Assembly (NCBI GenBank): GCA_910583965.1
Contig: CAJUAE010000008.1
Coordinates: 1-64,000 of the forward strand
Direction: 5' to 3'
Source of the DNA: an uncultured Lachnospiraceae bacterium
GTDB lineage: Bacteria; Bacillota; Clostridia; Lachnospirales; Lachnospiraceae
DNA: 64,000 nt
The notes below the pieces were generated by a model. The model had not been told where the DNA came from. It ran no database searches and saw only the letters and a program-made list of their open reading frames with translations. Positions within the stretch are counted from its first letter, which is position 1, and every line of letters begins with the position of its first letter. A program made the position numbers and the translations under genes. Shown in pieces: positions 35,777-43,247 of this stretch.

Positions 35777-36772
35777 ATGTTATTAGATAATAAAACAATA
35801 TTGATTACAGGCGGTACAGGTTCTTTTGGAAGATGTTTTACAGAGTATGTGCTGACACACTATAACCCAAAGAAAATTATAATTTATTCACGAGATGAGT
35901 TTAAACAGTGGGTGATGGCGAATGATTTTGCACAATATAAAGAAAAACTGCGGTTTTTTATTGGTGATGTGCGGGATTATGAGCGTATGAAACGCGCGTT
36001 TGAGGGCGTAGATTATGTGATTCATGCCGCGGCGCTTAAACAGGTGCCAGCATGTGAATACAATCCCAATGAGGCAATTAAAACGAATGTCAATGGTGCA
36101 CAGAATGTAATTGATGCAGCGCTCAACACAGGTGTTCAAAAGGTGGTTGCGCTGTCTACAGACAAGGCAGTTAATCCAGTCAATTTATATGGGGGCACGA
36201 AACTGGTATCAGACAAATTGTTTATTGCTGCTAATGCTTACTGTGGCACAAAGGATTTGAACTTTTCGATTGTAAGATATGGAAATGTAGCAGGCAGCCG
36301 TGGCTCAATTATACCACTTTTTCAAAAGTTAATTAACGAGGGTGCAAAAGAGCTTCCCATTACGGATTATCGCATGACACGATTTTGGATAAGTCTAACG
36401 CAGGGAGTTGAGCTTGTAATCAAGGCACTTGAGGAAGCAAAGGGCGGTGAGACATTTATCAGCAGGATTCCGTCTTTTAAGATTACAGACCTTGCGGAAG
36501 CGATGGCACCTGGCATGAAAACTGTGGAAGTTGGTATTCGCCCCGGCGAGAAACTTCATGAGGTGATGATTACAGCAGAAGATTCCATGACAACATACAA
36601 ATATGAAAAGAATTTTATTATCTATCCACAGATGTTTTGGCAGGAGTCAAAGCGTCCAAATCCAAGCGGCACAAAAGTGGAGGAAGGTTTTTATTATTCT
36701 TCAGGAAACAATACAGAATGGCTCTCTGTGGAGCAGATTCGTACACTTTTAAAAACAGACCTTTATGAATAG
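35777..36772 (+). CDS. pseB: UDP-GlcNAc 4,6-dehydratase, inverting (PseB)
   Basis: 331 aa from ATG 35777, 9 nt after GGAGG. LLDNKTILITGGTGSFG at the N-terminus, IIYSRDEFKQ, IHAAALKQVPACEYNP and STDKAVNPVNLYGGTK (catalytic Lys/Tyr region) are PseB-specific. Lack of the N-terminal membrane helices distinguishes it from PglF at 54332. It performs 4,6-dehydration with C5 inversion, giving the L-arabino sugar that opens the pseudaminic acid pathway. The seven genes after it supply the rest. Confidence 0.92.
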   Translation: MLLDNKTILITGGTGSFGRCFTEYVLTHYNPKKIIIYSRDEFKQWVMANDFAQYKEKLRFFIGDVRDYERMKRAFEGVDYVIHAAALKQVPACEYNPNEAIKTNVNGAQNVIDAALNTGVQKVVALSTDKAVNPVNLYGGTKLVSDKLFIAANAYCGTKDLNFSIVRYGNVAGSRGSIIPLFQKLINEGAKELPITDYRMTRFWISLTQGVELVIKALEEAKGGETFISRIPSFKITDLAEAMAPGMKTVEVGIRPGEKLHEVMITAEDSMTTYKYEKNFIIYPQMFWQESKRPNPSGTKVEEGFYYSSGNNTEWLSVEQIRTLLKTDLYE

Positions 36773-36794
36773 AGAAAGGAACATTATTATAAGA

Positions 36795-37988
36795 ATGGAA
36801 AAACCAGCAATTGCCGGAGGAACTCCGGTTCGAGATACGAAACTATTTTATGGTCATCAGTACATTGATATGGCGGATGTCAAGGCTGTGGAGGAAGTAT
36901 TGACCAGTGATTATCTGACTTGTGGACCGAAAGTTACAGCACTTGAGCAAAAACTCTGTGCGTTGACAGGAGCAAAGTATGCCGTTGCTTGCAGCAATGG
37001 CACTGCTGCGCTCCATATAGCGGCGATGGCAGCAGGTGTTGGCGTGGGCGATGAACTAATTACAACCCCTATTACATTTGCAGCTTCTGCAAACTGTGCA
37101 CTTTACTGTGGGGCAAAACCAGTTTTTGCGGATATTGATCCAAAAACTTATAATATTGACCCAGAGCGTGTTCGGGAGAAGCTTACCAGCCAGACAAAAG
37201 CGGTGGTCGCGGTGGATTATACAGGACAGGCTGTTAAGTTAGATGAACTGATGGCGTTATGTCATGAGAGGGATATTGTTCTAATAGAGGATGCTTCCCA
37301 TTCGATTGGCACAAAATATAAAGGAAAACCAGTGGGCAGCATTGCAGATATGACAACGTTTAGTTTTCACCCTGTCAAGACAGTGACAGGCGGTGAGGGT
37401 GGCGCAGTCCTTACAAATCGAGAGGATTTATACGAAAGACTTTTGCTCTGCCGTTCACATGGTATTACAAAAGAGGAACCATATTATGTGAATGAGAGTC
37501 ATGGTCCTTGGTATCACGAGCAAATTGATTTGGGATATAATTATAGACTGACAGATATTCAATGTGCATTGATATTAAGCCAGATTGACAAGCTTGCGCA
37601 GTTTTCTAAACGGCGCAGAGAGATTGTAGAACGATATAATGAAGCATTTTTGCAGATACCACAACTTTTTGTGCAGCAGGAGATTCCAGAGTCGGACACG
37701 ACCAGACATCTCTACATACTGCGGATACGACCAGAATTACTAAAGATTGACCGCAGAGAATTTTTTGAGGCGATGACAGCAGAGAATATTTGCTGCAATG
37801 TGCATTATATTCCAGTGTACTGGCACCCTTACTATGAGAAGCTTGGCTATCAAAAAGGACTCTGCCCAAATGCGGAAAAGTTGTATCAGGAGATGATGAG
37901 TTTGCCAATTTATTATTCCTTGACAGACAAGGATGTGGATGATGTGATTCGGGCAGTACAGAAAATCGTGGATTATTATAAAAAGTAA
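36795..37988 (+). CDS. pseC: PseC: UDP-4-keto sugar aminotransferase
   Basis: 397 aa from ATG 36795 (family start MEKPAIAGGTPVRDT); ATG 36765 overlaps the pseB stop and is possible. PLP-fold DegT/AHBA family: CSNGTAALHIAA, VDYTGQAVKLDELM, EDASHSIGTKYKG, and SFHPVKTVTGGEGG with the PLP lysine. It adds the 4-amino group to the PseB product. Tight spacing shows one operon. Confidence 0.9.
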   Translation: MEKPAIAGGTPVRDTKLFYGHQYIDMADVKAVEEVLTSDYLTCGPKVTALEQKLCALTGAKYAVACSNGTAALHIAAMAAGVGVGDELITTPITFAASANCALYCGAKPVFADIDPKTYNIDPERVREKLTSQTKAVVAVDYTGQAVKLDELMALCHERDIVLIEDASHSIGTKYKGKPVGSIADMTTFSFHPVKTVTGGEGGAVLTNREDLYERLLLCRSHGITKEEPYYVNESHGPWYHEQIDLGYNYRLTDIQCALILSQIDKLAQFSKRRREIVERYNEAFLQIPQLFVQQEIPESDTTRHLYILRIRPELLKIDRREFFEAMTAENICCNVHYIPVYWHPYYEKLGYQKGLCPNAEKLYQEMMSLPIYYSLTDKDVDDVIRAVQKIVDYYKK

Positions 37989-38014
37989 AAGATAAAAAAT
38001 TAAGGGGCATTTGG

Positions 38015-38719
38015 ATGAAAAGCATAGCAATTATAACAGCAAGAGGTGGCAGTAAGCGGATTCCGCGCAAAAATATCAGGCCGTTTTTGGGAAAGCCAAT
38101 TTTGGAATACAGTATTGCGGCAGCATTGCAGACAGGATTGTTTGAGGAAGTGATGGTGTCAACCGATGACGCAGAGATTGCGCAGATTGCACAGCAAGCA
38201 GGGGCAAAGGTTCCTTTTTTTCGGAGTGAAGAAACAGCGAATGATTTTGCTACCACAGCGGATGTGATCGCGGAAGTTTTAACGACATATGCGCAGACAG
38301 GAAAGGAATTTCAAGCGGCATGTTGCATTTATCCCACAACGCCTTTTGTGACAGCAAATATTTTAAGCACAGCAATGCAGCTATTAGAACAGGAGCAGGC
38401 AGACTGTGTGATTCCAGTTGTAAGATTTTCTTTTCCACCACAAAGAGGCGTTATTATTAACAATAATAAAATTACCCCTAAATGGCCAGAAAATATGGCA
38501 AAGCGCTCGCAGGATTTAGAACCTCTTTATCATGACTGCGGTCAATTTTATTGTCTGAATGTGGAGCGTTTTTTGCAGCAAAAGGTAATCTGGATGGAAC
38601 ATGCAGTTCCAATAATACAAGAGGAACGCTATGTACAGGATATTGATACGCTGGAGGATTGGGCACTTGCAGAAATGAAGTATAAACTGTTGCAAGTGGA
38701 AAAGAATTTAGATTCGTGA
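38015..38719 (+). CDS. pseF: Pseudaminic acid cytidylyltransferase (PseF)
   Basis: 234 aa behind AAGGGG. N-terminal CTP loop ITARGGSKRIPRKNI (residues 7-21), EVMVSTDDAEIAQIA, SEETANDFATTADVIAEVL and YPTTPFVT match PseF/NeuA-type enzymes; the ANDFATTADV block is characteristic of PseF. It activates the nonulosonic acid as its CMP derivative for transfer. It is followed by pseI. Confidence 0.9.
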   Translation: MKSIAIITARGGSKRIPRKNIRPFLGKPILEYSIAAALQTGLFEEVMVSTDDAEIAQIAQQAGAKVPFFRSEETANDFATTADVIAEVLTTYAQTGKEFQAACCIYPTTPFVTANILSTAMQLLEQEQADCVIPVVRFSFPPQRGVIINNNKITPKWPENMAKRSQDLEPLYHDCGQFYCLNVERFLQQKVIWMEHAVPIIQEERYVQDIDTLEDWALAEMKYKLLQVEKNLDS

Positions 38720-38740
38720 AAGGATAAGTGAAAGGATAAG

Positions 38741-39805
38741 ATGGGCAGTACAATCAATATAAATGGACGAGTGATAGGAGATGGATATCCAGCCTATATC
38801 ATCGCGGAGATGTCTGCAAATCATGCAGGTAGTATCGAGCGGGCATTGGAATTAATTCATGTGGCCAAAGATGCTGGCGCGGATTGTGTAAAGATACAGA
38901 CTTACACAGCAGATACGATGACCATAGACTGCCAGAATCAATATTTTCAGATTGGAAAAGGCACTTGGGAGGGGGAAAATCTTTACGGGTTGTATCAGAA
39001 GGCATATACACCGTGGGAGTGGCACGAACAACTTCGCGATGAGGCGAAAAAAGTTGGAATTGATTTTCTCTCGACTCCGTTTGATACTACTTCTGTTGAT
39101 TTTCTTGAGAAATTGGGAGTGGAGTTTTATAAGATTGCTTCTTTTGAGCTGGTAGATATTCCTTTGTTGGAATATATTGCTTCCAAGCAGAAACCAATTA
39201 TTATGTCCACAGCGATGGGAACTTTGGAAGAAATCGAGGAGGCAGTTGCAGCAATTTATCGTACAGGGAATAGACAGCTTGCACTGATGAAGTGCTCAAG
39301 CGCATATCCAGCAAAAAGTGAGGAGATGAATCTTAGTACAATCCGAGATATGAAACAACGGTTTGGAACGCCGGTAGGGCTTTCAGACCATTCTATGGGC
39401 GCTTTTAGTGCTACTACAGCGATTGCAATCGGCGCAAATGTGATTGAGAAACATTTTTGTATCAGTCGTGCAATTAAAAATCCAGATTCTAGCTTTTCTA
39501 TGGAACCCGCAGAATTTCGAGATATGGTTGACCAAGTGCGCGAAGTGGAAAAAGCAATGGGAACTGTCTGCTATGGTATTTCCAGTCAGGAGGAAAGCAA
39601 TGCATGTTTTCGTCGTTCTTTATTTGTAGTGCAAGATATTGCGGCAGGCGAAAGGCTTACACCAGAGAATATTAGAAGTATTCGACCAGCATATGGACTG
39701 AAACCAAAACATTATAAGGAAGTGTTAGGGCGAACTGCAAAGCGTGATTTAAAGCGCGGGACACCATTGGCTTTTTCTGATATCAGTGATATTTGTGACA
39801 GATAA
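38741..39805 (+). CDS. pseI: Pseudaminic acid synthase (PseI)
   Basis: 354 aa. NeuB-type barrel: AYIIAEMSANHAGSIERALELI, DCVKIQTYTADTMTID, STPFDTTSVDFLEKL, YKIASFELVDIPLL and the late DHSMGAFSATTAIAIGANVIEKHF; a C-terminal SAF/antifreeze-like domain (about residues 295-354) closes the site. It condenses the 6-deoxy-2,4-diacetamido-altrose with PEP. A 12-bp direct repeat GTGAAAGGATAA lies just before the start and may affect its ribosome binding. Confidence 0.92.
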   Translation: MGSTININGRVIGDGYPAYIIAEMSANHAGSIERALELIHVAKDAGADCVKIQTYTADTMTIDCQNQYFQIGKGTWEGENLYGLYQKAYTPWEWHEQLRDEAKKVGIDFLSTPFDTTSVDFLEKLGVEFYKIASFELVDIPLLEYIASKQKPIIMSTAMGTLEEIEEAVAAIYRTGNRQLALMKCSSAYPAKSEEMNLSTIRDMKQRFGTPVGLSDHSMGAFSATTAIAIGANVIEKHFCISRAIKNPDSSFSMEPAEFRDMVDQVREVEKAMGTVCYGISSQEESNACFRRSLFVVQDIAAGERLTPENIRSIRPAYGLKPKHYKEVLGRTAKRDLKRGTPLAFSDISDICDR

Positions 39806-39843
39806 AATCTGCCGTGAGTAAGCTGCATAGTGGTAGATTTCTT
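39805..39843 (+). terminator. Possible weak terminator after pseI
   Basis: AAATCTGCC (39805-39813) pairs with GGTAGATTT (39832-39840, one G-T), followed by CTTTAT. Only a weak T tract follows, so it may be a leaky or processing hairpin. Confidence 0.35.
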
Positions 39844-39964
39844 TATGCGGTTGTGTGTATTATATTATACTGAGTGGCGAATCTGCTTGACCGCCAGTAT
39901 AGATTCTTGGTCCTTTATAGATTTTTAAAGTCTTTTCGAGATGCTATCTTAAAAAGGAGATTCA

Positions 39965-40438
39965 ATGGGAATAAGCAAAACAAAATTGCACTTGCGACAA
40001 GTGTGCTTAGCAGATAGAGAACTTTTGTTTGAATGGGCAAATGACGATACAGTCCGAGCCAATGCATTTCATACAGAAAAAATACCTTATACAGACCATA
40101 TAAAGTGGTTTGCAAATATAATGACAAAGGATTCTATCTATCAATATATCTTATGCGACAATGAGCTTCCAGTGGGACAGATTCGGCTAAATATTGAGGG
40201 CGATAAGGCGTTTATTGATTATAGTATTGCTGCAAAATATAGAGGAATGGGATATGGGACTACATTGATGCAGTTGTTTTTGCAGGAACTAGAAACTGTA
40301 AAGATGTTGGATAAGCGAACGCTTGTTGGACAAGTAAAACAGGAGAATCTTGCGTCGGCAAGGGTTTTTGAAAAATGTGGATTTACACCAATAAAAAAGA
40401 AGGATGTTATCCAATATGAACTTGTTTGGAGGCAGTGA
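39965..40438 (+). CDS. pseH: GNAT acetyltransferase, PseH-like
   Basis: 157 aa behind AAGGAGA. LHLRQVCLADRELLFEWANDDTVRANAF at the N-terminus and the acetyl-CoA loop AKYRGMGYGTTLMQLFLQ fit the PseH group of GNAT enzymes. It would acetylate the 4-amino group left by PseC. Neighbouring formyltransferase and deacetylase genes make alternative N-acyl patterns possible. Confidence 0.85.
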   Translation: MGISKTKLHLRQVCLADRELLFEWANDDTVRANAFHTEKIPYTDHIKWFANIMTKDSIYQYILCDNELPVGQIRLNIEGDKAFIDYSIAAKYRGMGYGTTLMQLFLQELETVKMLDKRTLVGQVKQENLASARVFEKCGFTPIKKKDVIQYELVWRQ

Positions 40439-40441
40439 GGA

Positions 40442-41149
40442 ATGCGAATTATTATAGCGACGATTAAGTCTTGGAACATTGCGCACGCACAAGCAATGCA
40501 AAAAAGGTATGAAGGGGAACATGAAATTTGCATCTATACAAAGAAAGAAGAATTTACAGCGGAAAATGTGCGCAATTTTCAGCCGGATTATATCTTTTTG
40601 CCACATTGGTCTTATATTATGCCGCGTGAGATTACGGATAACTGGGAATGCGTGGTATTTCATATGACAGATTTACCTTATGGGCGTGGCGGAAGTCCTC
40701 TGCAAAATCTGATTGTGCGTGGTCATAAAGAAACAAAAATTTCAGCGATTAAGATGACAGAGAAACTTGACGGCGGACCGGTGTATATGAAACATGCGTT
40801 ATCTTTGGAAGGCAGTGCACAAGAGATTTTTATACGATGCGCAGATATTATTTTTGAGAAGATGATACCACTTTTTTTGGAGGGTGGAAATCGGAAAAAA
40901 CAAGAACCTGTACCGCAGGAGGGCGAACCAGTAATCTTTAAACGCAGGAAGCCAGAAGAAAGTCAAATAACACCAGAAATGGATTTAGACAAAATTTATG
41001 ATTATATTAGAATGTTGGATGCAGAGGATTACCCAAGAGCATTTATAGAGTTTGGAAAGTATTGTTTAGAGTTTGAGAAGGCAGACTTTTCTACGGAGAA
41101 AAAAGAACTTTCGGCGCGGGTAGTTTTTCGGTGTAAAGATGAATTATAA
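40442..41149 (+). CDS. Formyltransferase-like protein (methionyl-tRNA formyltransferase fold)
   Basis: 235 aa, 3 bp after pseH. Formyl-transferase fold: DYIFLPHWSYIMP, VVFHMTDLPYGRGGSPLQNLIV (catalytic histidine and the GRGGSP loop) and AIKMTEKLDGGPVYMK (catalytic aspartate). The asparagine that usually lies two residues before the histidine is Val here, a departure from the N-H-D triad. The last 90 residues resemble the C-terminal domain. Within a Pse cluster the likely acceptor is an amino sugar rather than tRNA, giving an N-formyl nonulosonate (inference). Confidence 0.75.
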   Translation: MRIIIATIKSWNIAHAQAMQKRYEGEHEICIYTKKEEFTAENVRNFQPDYIFLPHWSYIMPREITDNWECVVFHMTDLPYGRGGSPLQNLIVRGHKETKISAIKMTEKLDGGPVYMKHALSLEGSAQEIFIRCADIIFEKMIPLFLEGGNRKKQEPVPQEGEPVIFKRRKPEESQITPEMDLDKIYDYIRMLDAEDYPRAFIEFGKYCLEFEKADFSTEKKELSARVVFRCKDEL

Positions 41150-41163
41150 CGAAGCGGAGGGTA

Positions 41164-41223
41164 GTGTGAAAAATAGTTCTAAGGCAGCAAAAGACACTGC
41201 CTAAGAACGATTAAGTTTCACAC
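41164..41223 (+). other. Long intergenic hairpin
   Basis: An outer stem GTGTGAAA/TTTCACAC (41164-41171 with 41216-41223) and an inner 11-bp stem with one mismatch (41176-41186 with 41198-41208) around an 11-nt loop. It lies between the formyltransferase and PIG-L genes just before the following terminator. Its role is unknown; it may be a regulatory leader or repeat remnant. Confidence 0.6.
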
Positions 41224-41225
41224 AG

Positions 41226-41255
41226 GAAAAAACGCAAAGGACAGCGTTTTTCATT
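41226..41255. terminator. Candidate terminator, possibly bidirectional
   Basis: AAAAACGC (41228-41235) pairs with GCGTTTTT (41244-41251) around an 8-nt loop. The T run is inside the stem, as in bidirectional terminators. Confidence 0.5.
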
Positions 41256-41258
41256 TCT

Positions 41259-41291
41259 ATTTGAGCCACCAAAAGGCGGCATGGGGGATTA
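41259..41291 (+). repeat. REP-like element, divergent copy
   Basis: GAGCCACCAAAAGGCGGCATGGGGGATTAAT resembles the REP-like family in layout: hairpin CC...GG then an ATGGGxG tail. The tail provides GGGGGA three to four nucleotides before the start spacer of the PIG-L gene. Confidence 0.4.
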
Positions 41292-41293
41292 AT

Positions 41294-41992
41294 ATGAAAA
41301 AGGTATTAATTGTGGCAGCGCATCCTGATGATGAGGTTCTTGGTGTTGGCGGTACCGTTGCAAGACACGTGGCGGAAGGCGATGAGGTTTATGCTTTAAT
41401 CTTAGGGGAAGGACAGACTTCCCGCGGCAGACACAGAGAGGATATCGATCAAAAGGTGGTGGAAGCGTTACATAAAAATACGTTGGATAGCGCCAAGGCA
41501 GTTGGCTATCAGGAAGTATTTTTTGCGGACTTTCCCGATAATCGTTTTGACCATGTGGATTTACTTGATATTGTAAAAGTAGTCGAACAAATGATTGGAA
41601 AGTTGCATCCAGAGATTGTCTATACACATTACAGCGGAGATTTGAATGTGGATCATCAGTATACGGCGCGTGCAGTGCTTACGGCATCAAGACCAATCGG
41701 AGATTACTGTGTTGCAGAAATTTATGCTTTTGAGACGCTCTCCTCGTCAGAATGGAATTTTGATTATAGCGCGCAGCCTGCGTTTTGTCCCAATGTATTT
41801 GTGGATATTACAGATTATTATTACAAAAAGGAACAAGCAATGAACTGTTATGTGTCAGAACTTTGCGATTTTCCACATCCAAGAAGTCTTGTGGGCATGG
41901 ATTCTCTGTCAAAAACACGCGGTATGACAGCGGGCATGGAGCGGGCAGAGGCATTTATGCTGGTGCGGAGTGTGAGGAGGCGTTTGGGTTAG
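41294..41992 (+). CDS. PIG-L family N-deacetylase
   Basis: 232 aa from ATG 41294. VLIVAAHPDDEVLGVGGTVARH carries the metal-binding HPDDE signature; a later THYSGDLNVDHQYTARAV supplies the third zinc histidine. These enzymes remove acetyl groups from N-acetylated sugars. Its stop abuts pseG and the formyltransferase is two genes back, so it may deacetylate a Pse intermediate so that another acyl group can be added (inference). A role in another sugar of the locus is also possible. Confidence 0.85.
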   Translation: MKKVLIVAAHPDDEVLGVGGTVARHVAEGDEVYALILGEGQTSRGRHREDIDQKVVEALHKNTLDSAKAVGYQEVFFADFPDNRFDHVDLLDIVKVVEQMIGKLHPEIVYTHYSGDLNVDHQYTARAVLTASRPIGDYCVAEIYAFETLSSSEWNFDYSAQPAFCPNVFVDITDYYYKKEQAMNCYVSELCDFPHPRSLVGMDSLSKTRGMTAGMERAEAFMLVRSVRRRLG

Positions 41993-43117
41993 ATGTTTTA
42001 TATTCGTGCAGACGGAAATACAAAGATTGGCATGGGACATGTTATGCGCTGTCTGTCAGTTGCGGAGGCGGCAGCAGAGATGGACTGCCTGTTTCCGCCT
42101 GTTTTTATTTTGGCGGACGAAGAATGTCGTTCATTAATAGAGGAGAGAGGATTTCAGGTCATTGTTCTGCATACAGACTATCGAGATATGATGTGTGAGC
42201 TAGATTTGCTAGAAACCATTTTTCAAAAGGAATCTGCCTCTAAAAATAGTGAGAAAAAGTGCGATAATATTGTGTTAGTGGACAGTTATCAGGCAGAAAA
42301 CGCATATTATCTTGCTCTTGGCAAAATTGCGAAAACAGTGTGCTTTGAGGATATGGGAGAAGCGCATCCTGTAGATTTGCTAATCAATTATAATCTTTAT
42401 GCCCCGCGGTTAGCTACGCAGTATCATGCAATAGAGACAACACAGCAGACAATAGACAAATATCCTCAAAAAGTGTTGTTAGGAGCAAACTACATGCCGC
42501 TTCGCAGCGCATTTCAAGAGCCTTCTGCTTACTGTGTGGCAGCACAAGTAACCAATGTCACAATCACAACAGGAGGAAGTGATCCTTATTTTGCGACAGC
42601 TACGCTTGTAGATGCATTGTTGCGTGACAAAATCATAACAGAACAAGAGATAACTTTGCATTTGGTCAGTGGACCTTTGAATCAATTTGCAGAGGAATTG
42701 AAATGTAGATACCAAGACTTTGAGAAAAAATCAACATTTCGGATTCAGATTCATGAAAAGGTAAAGGATATGCGCAGTCTGTTTTTACACAGTGATGTGG
42801 TTATCACAGCGACAGGAAGTACCATTTATGAAGTTAGTTCGTTAGGCGTTCCAATGATTGTCTTTTATTTTGCGGAAAATCAAAGGCAAGGTGCTGAGGA
42901 GTTAGAGAGGCTAACTGATATTGTCAATGCAGGAAATATTGCCAAGGAGCCTGAGCAAGTGACTGAAGGCGTGCGGAAGGCACTGAGGCGATGCATTCAG
43001 GATAAAAAATATAGAGAATGTTTGCATAGACAGGAAAAGAATCTGATTGATGCGAAAGGAGCACGACGAATTGCAGAACAGATAAGAGAACTGTGTAACA
43101 GCTCAGACAGCGCTTAG
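41993..43117 (+). CDS. pseG: PseG: UDP-2,4-diacetamido-trideoxy-altropyranose hydrolase
   Basis: 374 aa with no gap from the PIG-L gene. IRADGNTKIGMGHVMRCLSVA carries the catalytic histidine (His16) of PseG; the C-terminal half has TITTGGSDPYFATATL and ITATGSTIYEVSSLGVPMIVFYFAENQ, the UDP-binding part of its GT-B fold. It releases UDP so that PseI can act. With pseB, C, H, I and F it makes a complete pathway. Confidence 0.9.
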   Translation: MFYIRADGNTKIGMGHVMRCLSVAEAAAEMDCLFPPVFILADEECRSLIEERGFQVIVLHTDYRDMMCELDLLETIFQKESASKNSEKKCDNIVLVDSYQAENAYYLALGKIAKTVCFEDMGEAHPVDLLINYNLYAPRLATQYHAIETTQQTIDKYPQKVLLGANYMPLRSAFQEPSAYCVAAQVTNVTITTGGSDPYFATATLVDALLRDKIITEQEITLHLVSGPLNQFAEELKCRYQDFEKKSTFRIQIHEKVKDMRSLFLHSDVVITATGSTIYEVSSLGVPMIVFYFAENQRQGAEELERLTDIVNAGNIAKEPEQVTEGVRKALRRCIQDKKYRECLHRQEKNLIDAKGARRIAEQIRELCNSSDSA

Positions 43118-43247
43118 CATTTACTGCAATTATGGCATACAACCCACGTGAAAACATCATAAAGTAGTTTTGCATGGTTTGATGCTTGTAACAGAAAATG
43201 GTTACAGAACTGCTGTTATTGCAGTGCGTATGAAAGTGGGGAAGAAC
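43118..43247. other. Leader before the acyltransferase/GT-C fusion
   Basis: A block at about 43170-43215, TGATGCTTGTAACAGAAAATGG...TTACAGAA in parts, resembles 35707-35750 before pseB (TTGATGCTTGTAAT, GTTACA), and both are preceded by GCATTT(A/G)CTG and AAAACATCA. This may be a degenerate shared leader or repeat. GTGGGGA before 43248 sets the start. Confidence 0.4.

Noticed and set aside
37606..38256. 216-codon minus-strand frame across pseC and pseF
   Set aside because: Antisense to two clear pathway genes; proline/serine-rich shadow translation.
39843..39871. Promoter upstream of pseH (TATACT at 39866-39871)
   Set aside because: The -10 box is acceptable but the -35 position (TTATGC) matches poorly, so I did not list it as a feature.
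35777..43117. Sialic acid or legionaminic acid pathway instead of pseudaminic acid
   Set aside because: PseB lacks the membrane helices and has the inverting-type motifs, PseC and PseG signatures are present, and no NeuC-type hydrolysing epimerase was found. Legionaminic-type enzymes would follow PglF-like dehydratases, which belong to the separate module at 54 kb.
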